Assembly (NCBI GenBank): GCA_030295235.1 | Contig: AP026125.1 | Coordinates: forward strand, 1,364,001 to 1,428,000 | Reading direction: 5' to 3' | Source: Fistulifera solaris | Taxonomy: Eukaryota > Bacillariophyta > Bacillariophyceae > Naviculales > Stauroneidaceae | DNA: 64,000 bases | Shown here: positions 55,451 through 64,000 of the stretch, one piece after another | Position numbering within the stretch: the stretch's first letter is position 1 | Layout: every line of letters begins with the position of its first letter | The notes under the pieces: model-generated | What the model was told of the DNA's origin: nothing | Seen by the model: only the letters and a program-made list of their open reading frames with translations | Databases searched by the model: none | Translations under genes and position numbers: made by a program

Positions 55451-56860
55451 TTAAAGAGGAATCAAATTCGGAAAGTCTGCATAGAGATCTTCATTGGTGA
55501 TACGGTCTCCAGGCACTTCGGGTGACCAGAGGACCTCTCCTGACAGTAAGCATAAGCCCACCTGACTATCAGCCGCGATCTGTGACAGCGCACGAAGCAG
55601 ATCTTCACGAGAGCGTACTTCCGTTGACGCCAAAGATTTGCCTTCAATAGACAAATTAATCGAAACAACAGCCATAGTGGGATCGGAATCTTCCTCCGAC
55701 AGGTTGCTCGCTGGGGTCTCATCAATAAGCAGCTTGTCGCCAAACTTGTTTACTATCAACGATGAGGTAAACAGGCCAAGAATAAGACACAAGTATGGTG
55801 TTTTCGTGAAGCTGACAGTGCGTTCAAAAGAAAAGACTTACCAACTTCGCTGTCAAACTTGCTCCTGCTTCGAACGGACTGTGAGCGAAATTGCCGCTCG
55901 GCAAACTCTGGATTGTGGAAATGCTTTGCCTTTGCGGAAGCCGATATAATACTTTTTCCTGGCGAAGTAACTCAAGCGACACTGATGGAGAAAGTTTAGC
56001 AAATATTTTGAGGCCGTCACACTCTCATACAGAAGCTTACCTTCGGAAATGAGATCTTGTACACCTTTTCGATTCGAAGTATCCGCAGCTAAGGAAAGCT
56101 TCCGTAATCGTTTCATGATCGAATTAGGATCTCTTCGGTCGGGGACATTCATTGCTATTGTAAGTGTAACCATTGTCGCGCCAGCACCCAAGGGACCGGT
56201 CATCATTTCTCGTTTGCTGTTATTTATAACGCCTTGAATCAGAATCGCAATTACCGTCACCAGAACTGTCATTTCCGCTATCGTCGTAGTTCTGCGAGCC
56301 GCAACAGCACCGGCTGAACCGTAATGCCAACCTGTTGCGCCATGCACGATAAAGCGAGGACTGCCGAGAAGTGTGCCGTGGGGTTGCCGGCTATAGTTCC
56401 AAGTCCCCGACGATCGACAAGGTGTCGATATCGAGGTTCGGTGAGAGGCTGACTTGAACGACCCTCCCGCCCGACCACTACTTGGTGCAGCCCCAGCCAT
56501 TTGAAGAGGAGCGAACATGATGGCGAGTGCGAGACACGCCGCAAATAACTTTTTCCAAATCGGAGTCAAACTTTCTTTCACTTTTCGAAACATCGACGTC
56601 AACTTCGGTTGAATAATATTCAGTGTTTGTTGGAAGTCGAAAGGGCGCAAGTAACGTCTAGAGGCAGAATATTTCGAATCATATAACAAGTAACGCGGAT
56701 GCGAAGCAGGGAGCTTTACAAAAGCAATTTTGAACTTGTTTCTTTCGAATGAAGACAGTAAGGGACTCGGAAGTGAGCGCCTTTGAGCCCCTTGAAAGGC
56801 TTCACTAGTCGCCAATAAAACAAATAGCAGCGCCACACATCGTTTTCCCGATTTCTCCAT
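55451..56860 (-). CDS. DUF1517 family thylakoid-associated protein, one frame break
   Basis: Three exons, 56860-56041, 55981-55842 and 55752-55451, with introns of 59 and 89 nt. One base is missing in the T5 run at 55953-55957 (minus A5). Restoring it gives LELLRQEKSIISASAKAKHF and continues to ERQFRSQSVRSRSKFDSEV, the DUF1517 core; 420 residues. The N terminus is a plastid presequence (CVALLFVLLATSEAFQGAQR), followed by a second hydrophobic segment (LFAACLALAIMFAPLQMAGA) that could be a thylakoid signal. A Gly/Ser-rich stretch and another membrane segment (VLVTVIAILIQGVI) come next. The last exon carries GEVLWSPEVPGDRITNEDLY ending PNLIPL, a strong family mark. The function of the family is not established. 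Confidence 0.88.
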
Positions 56861-57328
56861 TTGTGTCGGTGTGATTGTTTGAATAATAAAAGGACAGTTA
56901 TCAATGTTTTGTATTCGAAGAATATTGAGAAGCAATAACACATCATTCAAAAATATTGCTGACGGTGAAGATGAATGGCATAATCTCGTTCAAACATTGC
57001 TATAGCGTTATTGTGTACTTCTACGACACGAGATACGAATGAATTCTGAGTGAGACGCGGATGGTTTTACTATGGGACAGAAGAGTAGTAGATTGTGATT
57101 GAAGAGTCGACATCATCAAGATGACTTGTTGCGCTGCAACAGAGATCGTAAGATTCAGAGTTTGTGATGAGAGTTAGTTAGGATTGATATTGTTATTCGA
57201 TATTGATCTAGTTGTTGCGGATATTGCTGGATATTCGCGTGAGAATCTCGTTTATTATCGCTCTGACAAAAATAAAATAATAAGTTTTGTTTGGTTCTTG
57301 TATGTACGAAATCTTCTGCAGCTGTATG
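56861..57328. other. intergenic region
   Basis: 468 bp between the DUF1517 gene start and the tRNA. No gene is recognised. Confidence 0.35.
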
Positions 57329-57401
57329 TCTCCCATAGTGTAGTGGTTTAGCACCCCACACTTTGAATGTGGTAACCTGAGTTCGACTCTCAGTGGGAGA
57401 A
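57329..57401 (+). tRNA. tRNA-Gln (anticodon TTG)
   Basis: A complete cloverleaf can be folded. The acceptor stem is TCTCCCA with TGGGAGA. The D arm contains TAGTGGTTTAGCA. The anticodon stem-loop is CCACA-CTTTGAA-TGTGG, giving anticodon TTG (reads CAA, Gln). The T arm is CTGAG-TTCGACT-CTCAG. The A box (TAGTGGTTTAG) and B box (GTTCGACTC) are intact, and a T-run (ATTTTTAG) ends transcription. No intron. A TTAGGGTTAGGG stretch lies 12 bp downstream. Confidence 0.95.
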
Positions 57402-57563
57402 ATTTTTAGATTAGGGTTAGGGATAATTCCTTTTTTCCGATATTTTTGCGCCTCCATAGTCTAGATTAGATTGGTTTACTCGATGCTCAATCACCAATCA
57501 ACTTTTTATTTTATCTTTAGAAAGATCTATAAGAAGAGTTGAAATCGGATTCTATTAAAAGGA

Positions 57564-58571
57564 CTACTCAAAGATAGCACGCTGGGCAAACGCCGGCAAA
57601 ACGAACGACGCCGAATGCATATCCGCCGAGTAGTATTGCAGTGCTTTTTGGGTTTCTTCGCCCGGTTGGCGAGCAGCTGTCTTGCAAGAACCACGGTCTT
57701 TCGTAGCTAGAATCAAACCAATCTGTCCCGACGGGTAAGAAGGAATACATGTATACGCAAATTCTACCGAGCTGTACTTTTCTTTGATGGAGTTGACCAA
57801 TGGTTTGATCACATCCAACAACAACCAGACGCATTCTCCTTGCGTACAAACAATACCTCCTTTGCGAAGACTACTGTACATGGAATTGTAGAAGGGAGTT
57901 TCGAAAAGGACCGAGTTCGGTCCAATTGGATCGGATGAATCGGTAATGATCACGTCGAAACTCTCTTGATTCTCCTCCATGAATTTGGAGCCATCTCGGA
58001 TATGGACCGTGACACGGGGATCGTCGTAGCCCTTCGCTAGACCAGGTAAGTACTTTTTGGAAACTTCAATGACATCCTTATCAATCTCACAAATGGAAAT
58101 CTCTTCCACTCCCGGGTGTCGTGCCACTTCACGAAGGACACCACCATCTCCGCCTCCAATGACTAAAACCTTTTTCGGATCGGGATGCGCATACAACGGC
58201 AGGTGAGCAATCATTTCTTGATAAGCAAATTCGTCTCGTTCTGTCACTTGAATGATGCCATCGAGGACCAAGACATTTCCGAAAGATTCCGATTTGAACA
58301 CCAAGATGTCTTGGTATTCGGAACGCTGATTGTAAAGAATTTCCTCCACTTTGAGCGAAAACGCTTGACCGGGCCACAAAGTACCACGCTCATGAAACCA
58401 TCCGTCAATGATAAGATCTTCGCATCTGTGTTGTAAAGTAATTAAGCAACATTATTGTGCATTTGTCAATGAATGTTTTGCGGATGATTTTCGAAAAACG
58501 GCTTCGACTTACTTGATCGGCGCAGGATCGCTCTCGTCCGTCTTGGGCTTTTTGTTTTCTGGTTCGGACAT
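57564..58571 (-). CDS. Spermidine synthase
   Basis: Exon 1 is 58571-58513 (20 codons, polar: MSEPENKKPKTDESDPAPIK), the intron 58512-58426 (87 nt, GTAAGT...CACAG), exon 2 58425-57564; 306 residues. Family motifs: WPGQAFSLKVEEILYNQRSE, VLVLDGIIQVTERDEFAYQE, the SAM-like binding loop VLVIGGGDGGVLREV, and the catalytic region DVIITDSSDPIGP. The enzyme transfers an aminopropyl group from decarboxylated SAM to putrescine. Length and N terminus match eukaryotic enzymes; spermine synthase activity cannot be excluded. It is cytosolic by absence of a presequence. The product feeds hypusine synthesis (see DOHH). Confidence 0.94.
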
Positions 58572-58967
58572 GGTGATATGATAAAAATGCTCTGTATATC
58601 TAAAAAGCGTGAAGTTATAAGCTTTATGATGTGTATCGGAATGCGAATGGATGTCGATCGGGCGATGGGTCGATTGGATAATAATGAATGGATGTTGTGA
58701 GTTGTGGGTTATCCCGTCTACTTTTCAGTCCTTAGTCAACGATCGAATCTTTTTTCGATAACCTTACTCTTTCCTTGCTCTTTCAGTGACTCTTCGTACT
58801 CGCTACGACATCTTTCGCGCCACATCACAAGAGCTTATTATTTCCCTCCAAGAAAAGCCGCGCACGATGACGATGACAAAACGACAAAAACAGATTTTGC
58901 GGGCGCGTTCATTATTATAATATTCACTGACAACGAGAACCCACACAAGACACAAGTCATTATCGTG

Positions 58968-60032
58968 ATGCGAAGATTAGCTTTCATTCCGACTCTTTCC
59001 ATCCTTTTTGTTATACGCAGTTATGCTTTTGTGGCGACAACACCGTTTGTAAGCGCCTTACCGTCGTTCAAATCATTATGCCTGTCACAGCAACAAGTCG
59101 CCGACGTCGAGACAGCGCATTTTGATTTATCGACTGGAGTGTCGATGCTAATTGAATCCTCGAAACCAAAGAAATGGACGAATAAACCGCCTATTCTCTT
59201 TTTGCACGGTTCCTTTCATGGAAGCTGGTGTTGGTCGGAACGTTTCTTTCCGTTTTTCGTCGAACGAGGCTTTCCAGTGGTTGCACTCAATTGGCGAGGG
59301 ACGGGAGGAACCAAAGCCGGCGACGGCGTCACAAAAGTGAAAATCACGGAACATGTGGCGGATTTGAATTCGTTTTTAGAAGACGTTCTCCCTCAACTGG
59401 GTTACGCCGACGTCAAACCCACTGTCGTGTGTCACTCATTTGGTGGACTTGCTGTAATGAAGTACTTGGAACAAAACCCAGCATCCAAGTTCAGTGGTAT
59501 CGTCATGATGTGTTCTGTTCCACCCAGTGGGAACGGTAAAATGACCATGCGTTACCTGAAACGATCACTCATAGATAGCTGGAAAATTACGGCGGGCTTT
59601 GCCATGAAGCGCGTTCTGACAAATGATGTTTTGTGTCGAGAGCTATTTTTTGGGGGTATGATAAAAGCACGAGAAGATGGATCCGTTGAAGATTATGGCA
59701 TCCCCGATGCTGACGTTCATCGCTATCAAGCTTATTTCGCTCGAGATTCAGCTGCTACCATTGATCTTCTTGATTTAGCCAAGCAGCTACCTTCTTCGGC
59801 TACTACCTCCGATGGCAGAGCATCGTTCGTCGCGCAACTGCCTCCATGTCTGGTCATGGGTGCGACAGATGATATGGTGGTAGATCGAGAAGGCATTGAC
59901 GAAACGGCCAAATACTTTGGGCTAGATGACTACAAAATGATCGATTCTCCTCATGATGTCATGCTTGGGGCGAAATGGCAGAATGCAGCCACAGCTTTAC
60001 ACCAATGGATTGAGGACAAAGTACTGTTATAG
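58968..60032 (+). CDS. Plastid-targeted alpha/beta hydrolase
   Basis: A single exon encodes 354 residues from ATG 58968, chosen because it begins a signal peptide with a plastid motif (RLAFIPTLSILFVIRSYAFV). The hydrolase fold starts at PPILFLHGSFHGSWCW (oxyanion HGS). The nucleophile elbow is VVCHSFGGLAVMKYL. A lid region follows, and late strands carry CLVMGATDDMVV (acid) and DSPHDVML (His). It resembles esterase/hydrolases of the AB_hydrolase_1/6 group, some of which act on chlorophyll breakdown products or lipids. The substrate is unknown. The frame is open upstream to 58704, but without an ATG or sensible sequence. Confidence 0.87.
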   Translation: MRRLAFIPTLSILFVIRSYAFVATTPFVSALPSFKSLCLSQQQVADVETAHFDLSTGVSMLIESSKPKKWTNKPPILFLHGSFHGSWCWSERFFPFFVERGFPVVALNWRGTGGTKAGDGVTKVKITEHVADLNSFLEDVLPQLGYADVKPTVVCHSFGGLAVMKYLEQNPASKFSGIVMMCSVPPSGNGKMTMRYLKRSLIDSWKITAGFAMKRVLTNDVLCRELFFGGMIKAREDGSVEDYGIPDADVHRYQAYFARDSAATIDLLDLAKQLPSSATTSDGRASFVAQLPPCLVMGATDDMVVDREGIDETAKYFGLDDYKMIDSPHDVMLGAKWQNAATALHQWIEDKVLL

Positions 60033-60970
60033 CACCGTTCAAGGGCATGCTTGACTATCATAGACTGCTACAATTTGGGGGCATATTCAAGTTCACGAGA
60101 TTGGCAACAGGGAATAGCTTCATAACACTAGGCTAGGTAAAAGATACGAGTAGTAGAATCGATATAAAGGGTATTTTAGAGCGTGTGTAGTGGAAGACCA
60201 CTAAGAGGTAAATCGCCATGAGAACACTTTTGCTAAGAATCAGGGAGCCTTCAAATGAGGGAAAGCCACAGAAGGTTGACATCTCCGGGTCCCCCTGCAG
60301 AGATAAATTCCCTACCAGGTACGGCCGCTACGTAGATTACGCGTAGACATTGGAAGCGTCGTATCTTTCTACTGTTTCATGTTTCACTGTCAATCCAATG
60401 TCGATTCTTGTTTCATGGCTTGCATAAGCGATGTTGGTCATTGTTTTGTACATTGGTGTTCAAATGACGCGAAAAATGGTGTGTTCGAAATGGGACAATA
60501 TCCGGGTTGTCCTCTGTCGATAAATTTCCCTACGAGAGCTACGTGATATCACGTAGACATTCGAAGCGCTGCATCATTCGTTCCATCGACATTTTGTTTT
60601 CGAATCAATGGCGGTTGTTGCTTTTACATACAAACCCGACACGGTAAACAAGGAAATGTTGACATCTGGGCACTTATAATCCAAGAATTGAATGACGACG
60701 AAAAAACCAAATCCGGGTTCCTCTGCAGAGATAAATTTCCTACGGCGGCTACGTAGATTACGCGTAGACAAAGGGAAGCGTTCATATATAATTTTTGTCA
60801 GACAGACGGAATTTCTGTATCTTTGTTGTTTACGGAGTACTCCGTATAGTTTTGTTGTTGGTTGCATTCAAAAATACTTTCGGTGCATTCTGTTTATTAT
60901 ATTTAAGTGTTTTTTTCTTAAAACTTCGCACATTACATCGCTATCAAGACGCTTCCTCGGCAAATTTAAC
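60033..60970 (+). repeat. intergenic region with a B-A-B triplet of the A/B repeat family
   Basis: CCGGG landmarks lie at 60285, 60503 and 60713 (steps 218 and 210). Core 1 (CCCCTGCAGAGATAAATTCC) and core 3 (CTCTGCAGAGATAAATTTCC) are B type; core 2 (CCTCTGTCGATAAATTTCCC) is A type. Each is followed by CTACGTRRATYACGYGTAG-like hairpins and GAAGCG. Order and spacing equal the 46.4-46.9 kb triplet. The last core ends about 190 bp before the TRAPPC12 start. 60033-60270 holds nothing recognised. Confidence 0.9.
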
Positions 60971-62635
60971 ATGGCCTCAAGAGATGACCAAAACCAGCAG
61001 AGAGAGACCGGCGGCCTCGGAAGCCCACTCGTCAAGCTTCCGGCCGCACCTGTCATTACAGGCGCTCGTCCGGTAGCAATGCAACAGAGCTTAGCGCCCC
61101 CACCGTCTGCTAAATCAATTATTGATCATCCACTGGCCGATATTCGTGCGGGTACGGTCGTGTCGGTGCCTCCCAGTACTGCCCCGTCACCTCGATCTTC
61201 GACGACACCGGCTGCTGCAGACATCTCACGCACAGGGCTTGCATTAACGCAAAAGCAGACAACACCGCCCGTACAAACAATGGTTGCACCGTCGCATTAC
61301 ATATCTATGAATCTTGATGAAATGGCGGATAGTTTCTTGTCGGTTGCTTCTCCTCGAACGGAGAAGGGATTGCAGCCGCTGTTGCAGCCAGAGCCTCTGC
61401 CGACGGATTTGTCCGATTTGGAACGCTTAAAGTGCTTCGTAAAAAGAAGGTCATGGGGTGATGCGTCTCTTTTGACGGAAAAGCTACTCAGGGGCCAGAG
61501 CAGTCATTACTCTCCCATTTACAATGCACTGATCACAAACTCATTCGACCAGAAGCTGCCCATCTTAGATTCTCAGCAAGACGAAATGGTACAGATCATG
61601 ATGATCCAATGCGAGGCGTGGATTAAACTGAGTCGATACGCAGAGTTAGGTCTAGAGATCGAGCGTTGGTCGTTTTGTCATCACAACGACAATACCGCCC
61701 CTTCGTGGATTCCTTGGCGGCTTCACATCATGGCTGCGTCCAGTCTTCTTTACACGTCCGACGATCCCAGTGGAAAAGAGGCAATAGATGCACTTTGGAA
61801 AATACGTCAAGATATTCCAGCTGAAAATTTCCTTTCCCAGCTTCAAGTCGAACATGCACTATCAAATTCATTCTTACGGTTAAAAGATTGGCGTATGGCA
61901 CTTTCCTGTCAAGAACGAATGCTTGACTTACTTCCTAATGCGTGTCAACAACAAGTCCAACTATCCGCGGAAACGACGAATCCTTTGGCGGAGAAAGCTG
62001 CTGCTGCTTTGCAGGGCGCTTATCGATGCGAAATCCTTTCTCAGCAAGGGAGAGTATTCTTACAGTTAGGTGCCACAAATGAGGCACGACAAATATTTGA
62101 CATGGCAAGAGACGCGGCGACTCATGGCTCTGTTGCGGAAGAGACCATGCAAGTAATGCGGCACTCTCTTGTTCCGTTCGTCCCAGCGCATATGTCTCTT
62201 AATGATGGCTTGCTAAAATTCTCCGAAGGTCAATACAACGAAGCCCTGGAATGCTTTCGGCATTGTGTCGACTTGATAAGGCAAAGGATTGAAATGAAGT
62301 CGGCGGTTGCGTCTTCCAACAGTTTTGATATGAAAGCCTTGATACCCATGCCCACAGGAGCAGCGCCGGAAGATGCTCTTTATAGTGAGGCAATCAATAA
62401 CATGTCTTTGTGTGCGCTATACACGTGTAACTTGCATGAAGCCATTTTATTGATGGAATCTTTGATTCGAGAAGACCCCATTAAATTTTTGACCGAGCGC
62501 GTTTGTCTCAACCTTTGCATATTGTACGAGCTGAGTAATGAGACATCCATGGCTGCCAAGAAGAAAAAGGTTTTGCAATTGATTGCGAAACGTTTCATGC
62601 TTCATGATATCGGGCCATCTAGCTTTCGACTCTAG
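60971..62635 (+). CDS. TRAPPC12-like tetratricopeptide protein
   Basis: A single exon encodes 554 residues from ATG 60971. The first 150 residues are Pro/Ser/Thr-rich and likely disordered. Then DLERLKCFVKRRSWGDASLL begins a TPR superhelix: QCEAWIKLSRYAELGLEIER, SFLRLKDWRMALSCQERMLD, GRVFLQLGATNEARQIFDMA, GLLKFSEGQYNEALECFRHC and NNMSLCALYTCNLHEAILLM. This order fits TRAPPC12, a TRAPPIII subunit that tethers ER-derived vesicles. The identification is by TPR pattern and overall layout; another TPR protein is possible. No frame break. Confidence 0.8.
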   Translation: MASRDDQNQQRETGGLGSPLVKLPAAPVITGARPVAMQQSLAPPPSAKSIIDHPLADIRAGTVVSVPPSTAPSPRSSTTPAAADISRTGLALTQKQTTPPVQTMVAPSHYISMNLDEMADSFLSVASPRTEKGLQPLLQPEPLPTDLSDLERLKCFVKRRSWGDASLLTEKLLRGQSSHYSPIYNALITNSFDQKLPILDSQQDEMVQIMMIQCEAWIKLSRYAELGLEIERWSFCHHNDNTAPSWIPWRLHIMAASSLLYTSDDPSGKEAIDALWKIRQDIPAENFLSQLQVEHALSNSFLRLKDWRMALSCQERMLDLLPNACQQQVQLSAETTNPLAEKAAAALQGAYRCEILSQQGRVFLQLGATNEARQIFDMARDAATHGSVAEETMQVMRHSLVPFVPAHMSLNDGLLKFSEGQYNEALECFRHCVDLIRQRIEMKSAVASSNSFDMKALIPMPTGAAPEDALYSEAINNMSLCALYTCNLHEAILLMESLIREDPIKFLTERVCLNLCILYELSNETSMAAKKKKVLQLIAKRFMLHDIGPSSFRL

Positions 62636-62737
62636 GTTTTCATCTTAATTACATAGTGATATTGACACAGGTAAACAATTATTAAAATGATCTGAGCAAT
62701 TAGTCTAACTTCCCCACAGCGATGATTCAACTACAAT

Positions 62738-63554
62738 TTATTGCACGTGGCAAGCAGCCAACGCGAGATCCGCATCCGATGCACACATCTTCATATTCGT
62801 TCCATGTGAAGGCATTACCGCATCACCATGATCCAAAGCATGCTTTCGCTTTATCACTGCCTTCCACATATCCGCAGGATCGGGTCGCAAGGGACCTCCT
62901 TTGTTACCCGGCTGGTCACAGGCATGCGTCCATTCAAAGACCGGGGCAGCCTCGTGGTGCCCATAGCATACAATGCCTGGCATCACAATTCCATTCGGGT
63001 ACGCGCCGGCTTCGACTAAATCGCTCACTCCCGCTTCTTCCGGAGACATGATTTTCAAGTGCTCCAGGACAACGTCGTCAATCAAGTAATTCGCCAATGC
63101 ATTGGAGCTATCGCCCACGACTTCCGAGAAACCGCATTCTTTCGTCAGGCCCCACTGTTCATCGGCTTTCTTAGCGCCAGCCTCGCCTTCGCTGGTCCAC
63201 GCAATCAACAAGCATTTCTCGTCTTCTTTTTGTTGTGCTTTGAGGAAGCTTCCGAGGCGTTGAAGATAGTATTTGTCGTACTTACACCAAGAACCACGGA
63301 AGAGGACTAAACAAAGAATATCCGGCTCGGTGGCTTTTTCAATGATCCACTGTAATTTATAGTTCGGGCGACGAATGAAAAGAGCAGCGTTAGATGATGA
63401 AATAAATAAAAATAAAGTTTCGGTAATTCTTCAGTCGTTTACGGAAAATCAACTGTGCTCTGAGCAACGGGAAACGAAGAATATCTCGAAGGGTGACGAA
63501 AAACATTAAGTTCCTTACCTTTTCCGGGTCGGATACAAACGTAGCTTCAGACAT
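62738..63554 (-). CDS. Redoxin-fold (AhpC/TSA-like) protein
   Basis: Exon 1 is 63554-63519 (12 codons, MSEATFVSDPEK), the intron 63518-63350 (169 nt, the longest here, GTAAGG...TTACAG) and exon 2 63349-62738; 215 residues. The thioredoxin-like core starts at LCLVLFRGSWCKYDKYYLQR, with one Cys where peroxiredoxin-like proteins have CxxC or TxxC. The later part (EHHEAAPVFEW-like, read GYGHHEAAPVFEWTHACDQP) ends in LALAACHVQ. It is probably a peroxide or thiol oxidoreductase, or a non-catalytic relative. No presequence is seen. Confidence 0.7.
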
Positions 63555-64000
63555 GTTTTACGCGTGATTTGCAATGACAAAGCTGTCTTTCTTGTTGATT
63601 CAATTGTGTTGATTGCGTTGCAATTGCACAGCAAGGTGGCCATTAAAATCAAAGGCGGTGCGTTTTGCGGGGCTTCGATCTTTTTTATAGCATCGAGCGC
63701 GGTGATATCCGCGAGAGAAGGCCGAAATAAGCCGCAAGCCGCAAAGGACTGTGTCTTTAATGTAGTTGTTTTCTGATACAAAAAGTAAGGAGAAACGTGT
63801 TACACGGATCTTGAAAGGAAACGAAAGAATTTAAGCGATACACAGTATCCGAGCGCGACTCACCGTCGTCGGCCGGACGAGTGATGAAATCAAACACAAA
63901 AACACACGTGAACGTCTTCTTGAATGCTATTCATTCGAATTCAATGTCTCTTTAGTGAGCGTTTCTTATTAGTTTTTTAATCAATAAAAATGAAAGCATA
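63555..64000. other. right-edge region
   Basis: 446 bp upstream of the redoxin-fold gene. Only short frames on both strands overlap each other (70 and 88 codons). No gene, repeat or RNA is recognised. Confidence 0.35.

Noticed and set aside
9764-55957. Pseudogene calls for the genes with frame breaks
   Set aside because: Active-site residues, splice sites and phases are intact, and every break fits one missing base in a run, which points to sequence error.
9764-55957. Programmed ribosomal frameshifting
   Set aside because: No common slippery heptamer or downstream structure is seen and the affected genes are unrelated.
58704-58967. 88-codon N-terminal extension of the alpha/beta hydrolase
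   Set aside because: It lacks an ATG at its start, and the sequence is not protein-like; ATG 58968 begins a signal peptide.

Overview
The window is nuclear DNA of a diatom, most likely a raphid pennate close to Phaeodactylum. Genes are dense and on both strands. Most carry 0-5 short GT-AG introns (about 55-100 nt). Many proteins start with a signal peptide whose cleavage region contains a Phe motif (AF-Q, GFSP, GFVP, CAFVAAP, YAFVAT, YSFLP), the bipartite presequence used for import into secondary red plastids. The gene set is ordinary eukaryotic: syntaxin, coronin, Nup155, MCTS1, TFIIB, TRAPPC12, DOHH. The species is inferred; it is not shown directly.

Layout. 0-6.5 kb: MATH/ankyrin protein (cut by the left edge), syntaxin, deoxyhypusine hydroxylase, mPGES-2-like protein, plastid peptide deformylase. 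6.58-8.81 kb: tandem array of a 433-bp unit. 9-18.4 kb: methyltransferase, membrane glycosyltransferase-like protein, plastid lipase-like hydrolase, coronin, LPA acyltransferase, folate-biopterin transporter. 19.4-25 kb: Nup155. 25.8-26.4 kb: array of palindromes, followed by a large gene joining a NifS-like cysteine desulfurase to a TtcA-like tRNA thiolase (26.5-30.1 kb). 30.2-40 kb: unknown plastid protein, SulP transporter, MCTS1, a repeat-rich stretch, AlkB-like dioxygenase. 40-42.1 kb: nearly empty. 42-50 kb: small membrane protein, chloroplast sensor kinase, DHHC-like acyltransferase, two-pore channel. 50-57 kb: plastid DEAD-box helicase, TFIIB, DUF1517 thylakoid protein. 57-64 kb: tRNA-Gln, spermidine synthase, plastid alpha/beta hydrolase, TRAPPC12, redoxin-fold protein.

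Three points stand out. (1) The desulfurase-TtcA fusion puts a sulfur donor and a tRNA 2-thiolation enzyme in one polypeptide of about 1,136 residues. (2) A satellite-like repeat of about 215 bp occurs as two alternating monomer types, A and B. It is present as the 433-bp array, as two B-A-B triplets (46.4-46.9 and 60.3-60.8 kb), and as a worn single copy at 19.1 kb. (3) Thirteen coding frame breaks each look like the loss of one base from a mononucleotide run. Restoring that base reconnects a recognisable or plausible protein and agrees with the splice phases, so base-calling or assembly error is likelier than gene decay.

The genes are independent housekeeping and plastid genes, not an operon or island. 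Shared themes are plastid function (deformylase, hydrolases, sensor kinase, helicase, DUF1517 protein) and RNA or translation (DOHH, MCTS1, tRNA thiolase, TFIIB).
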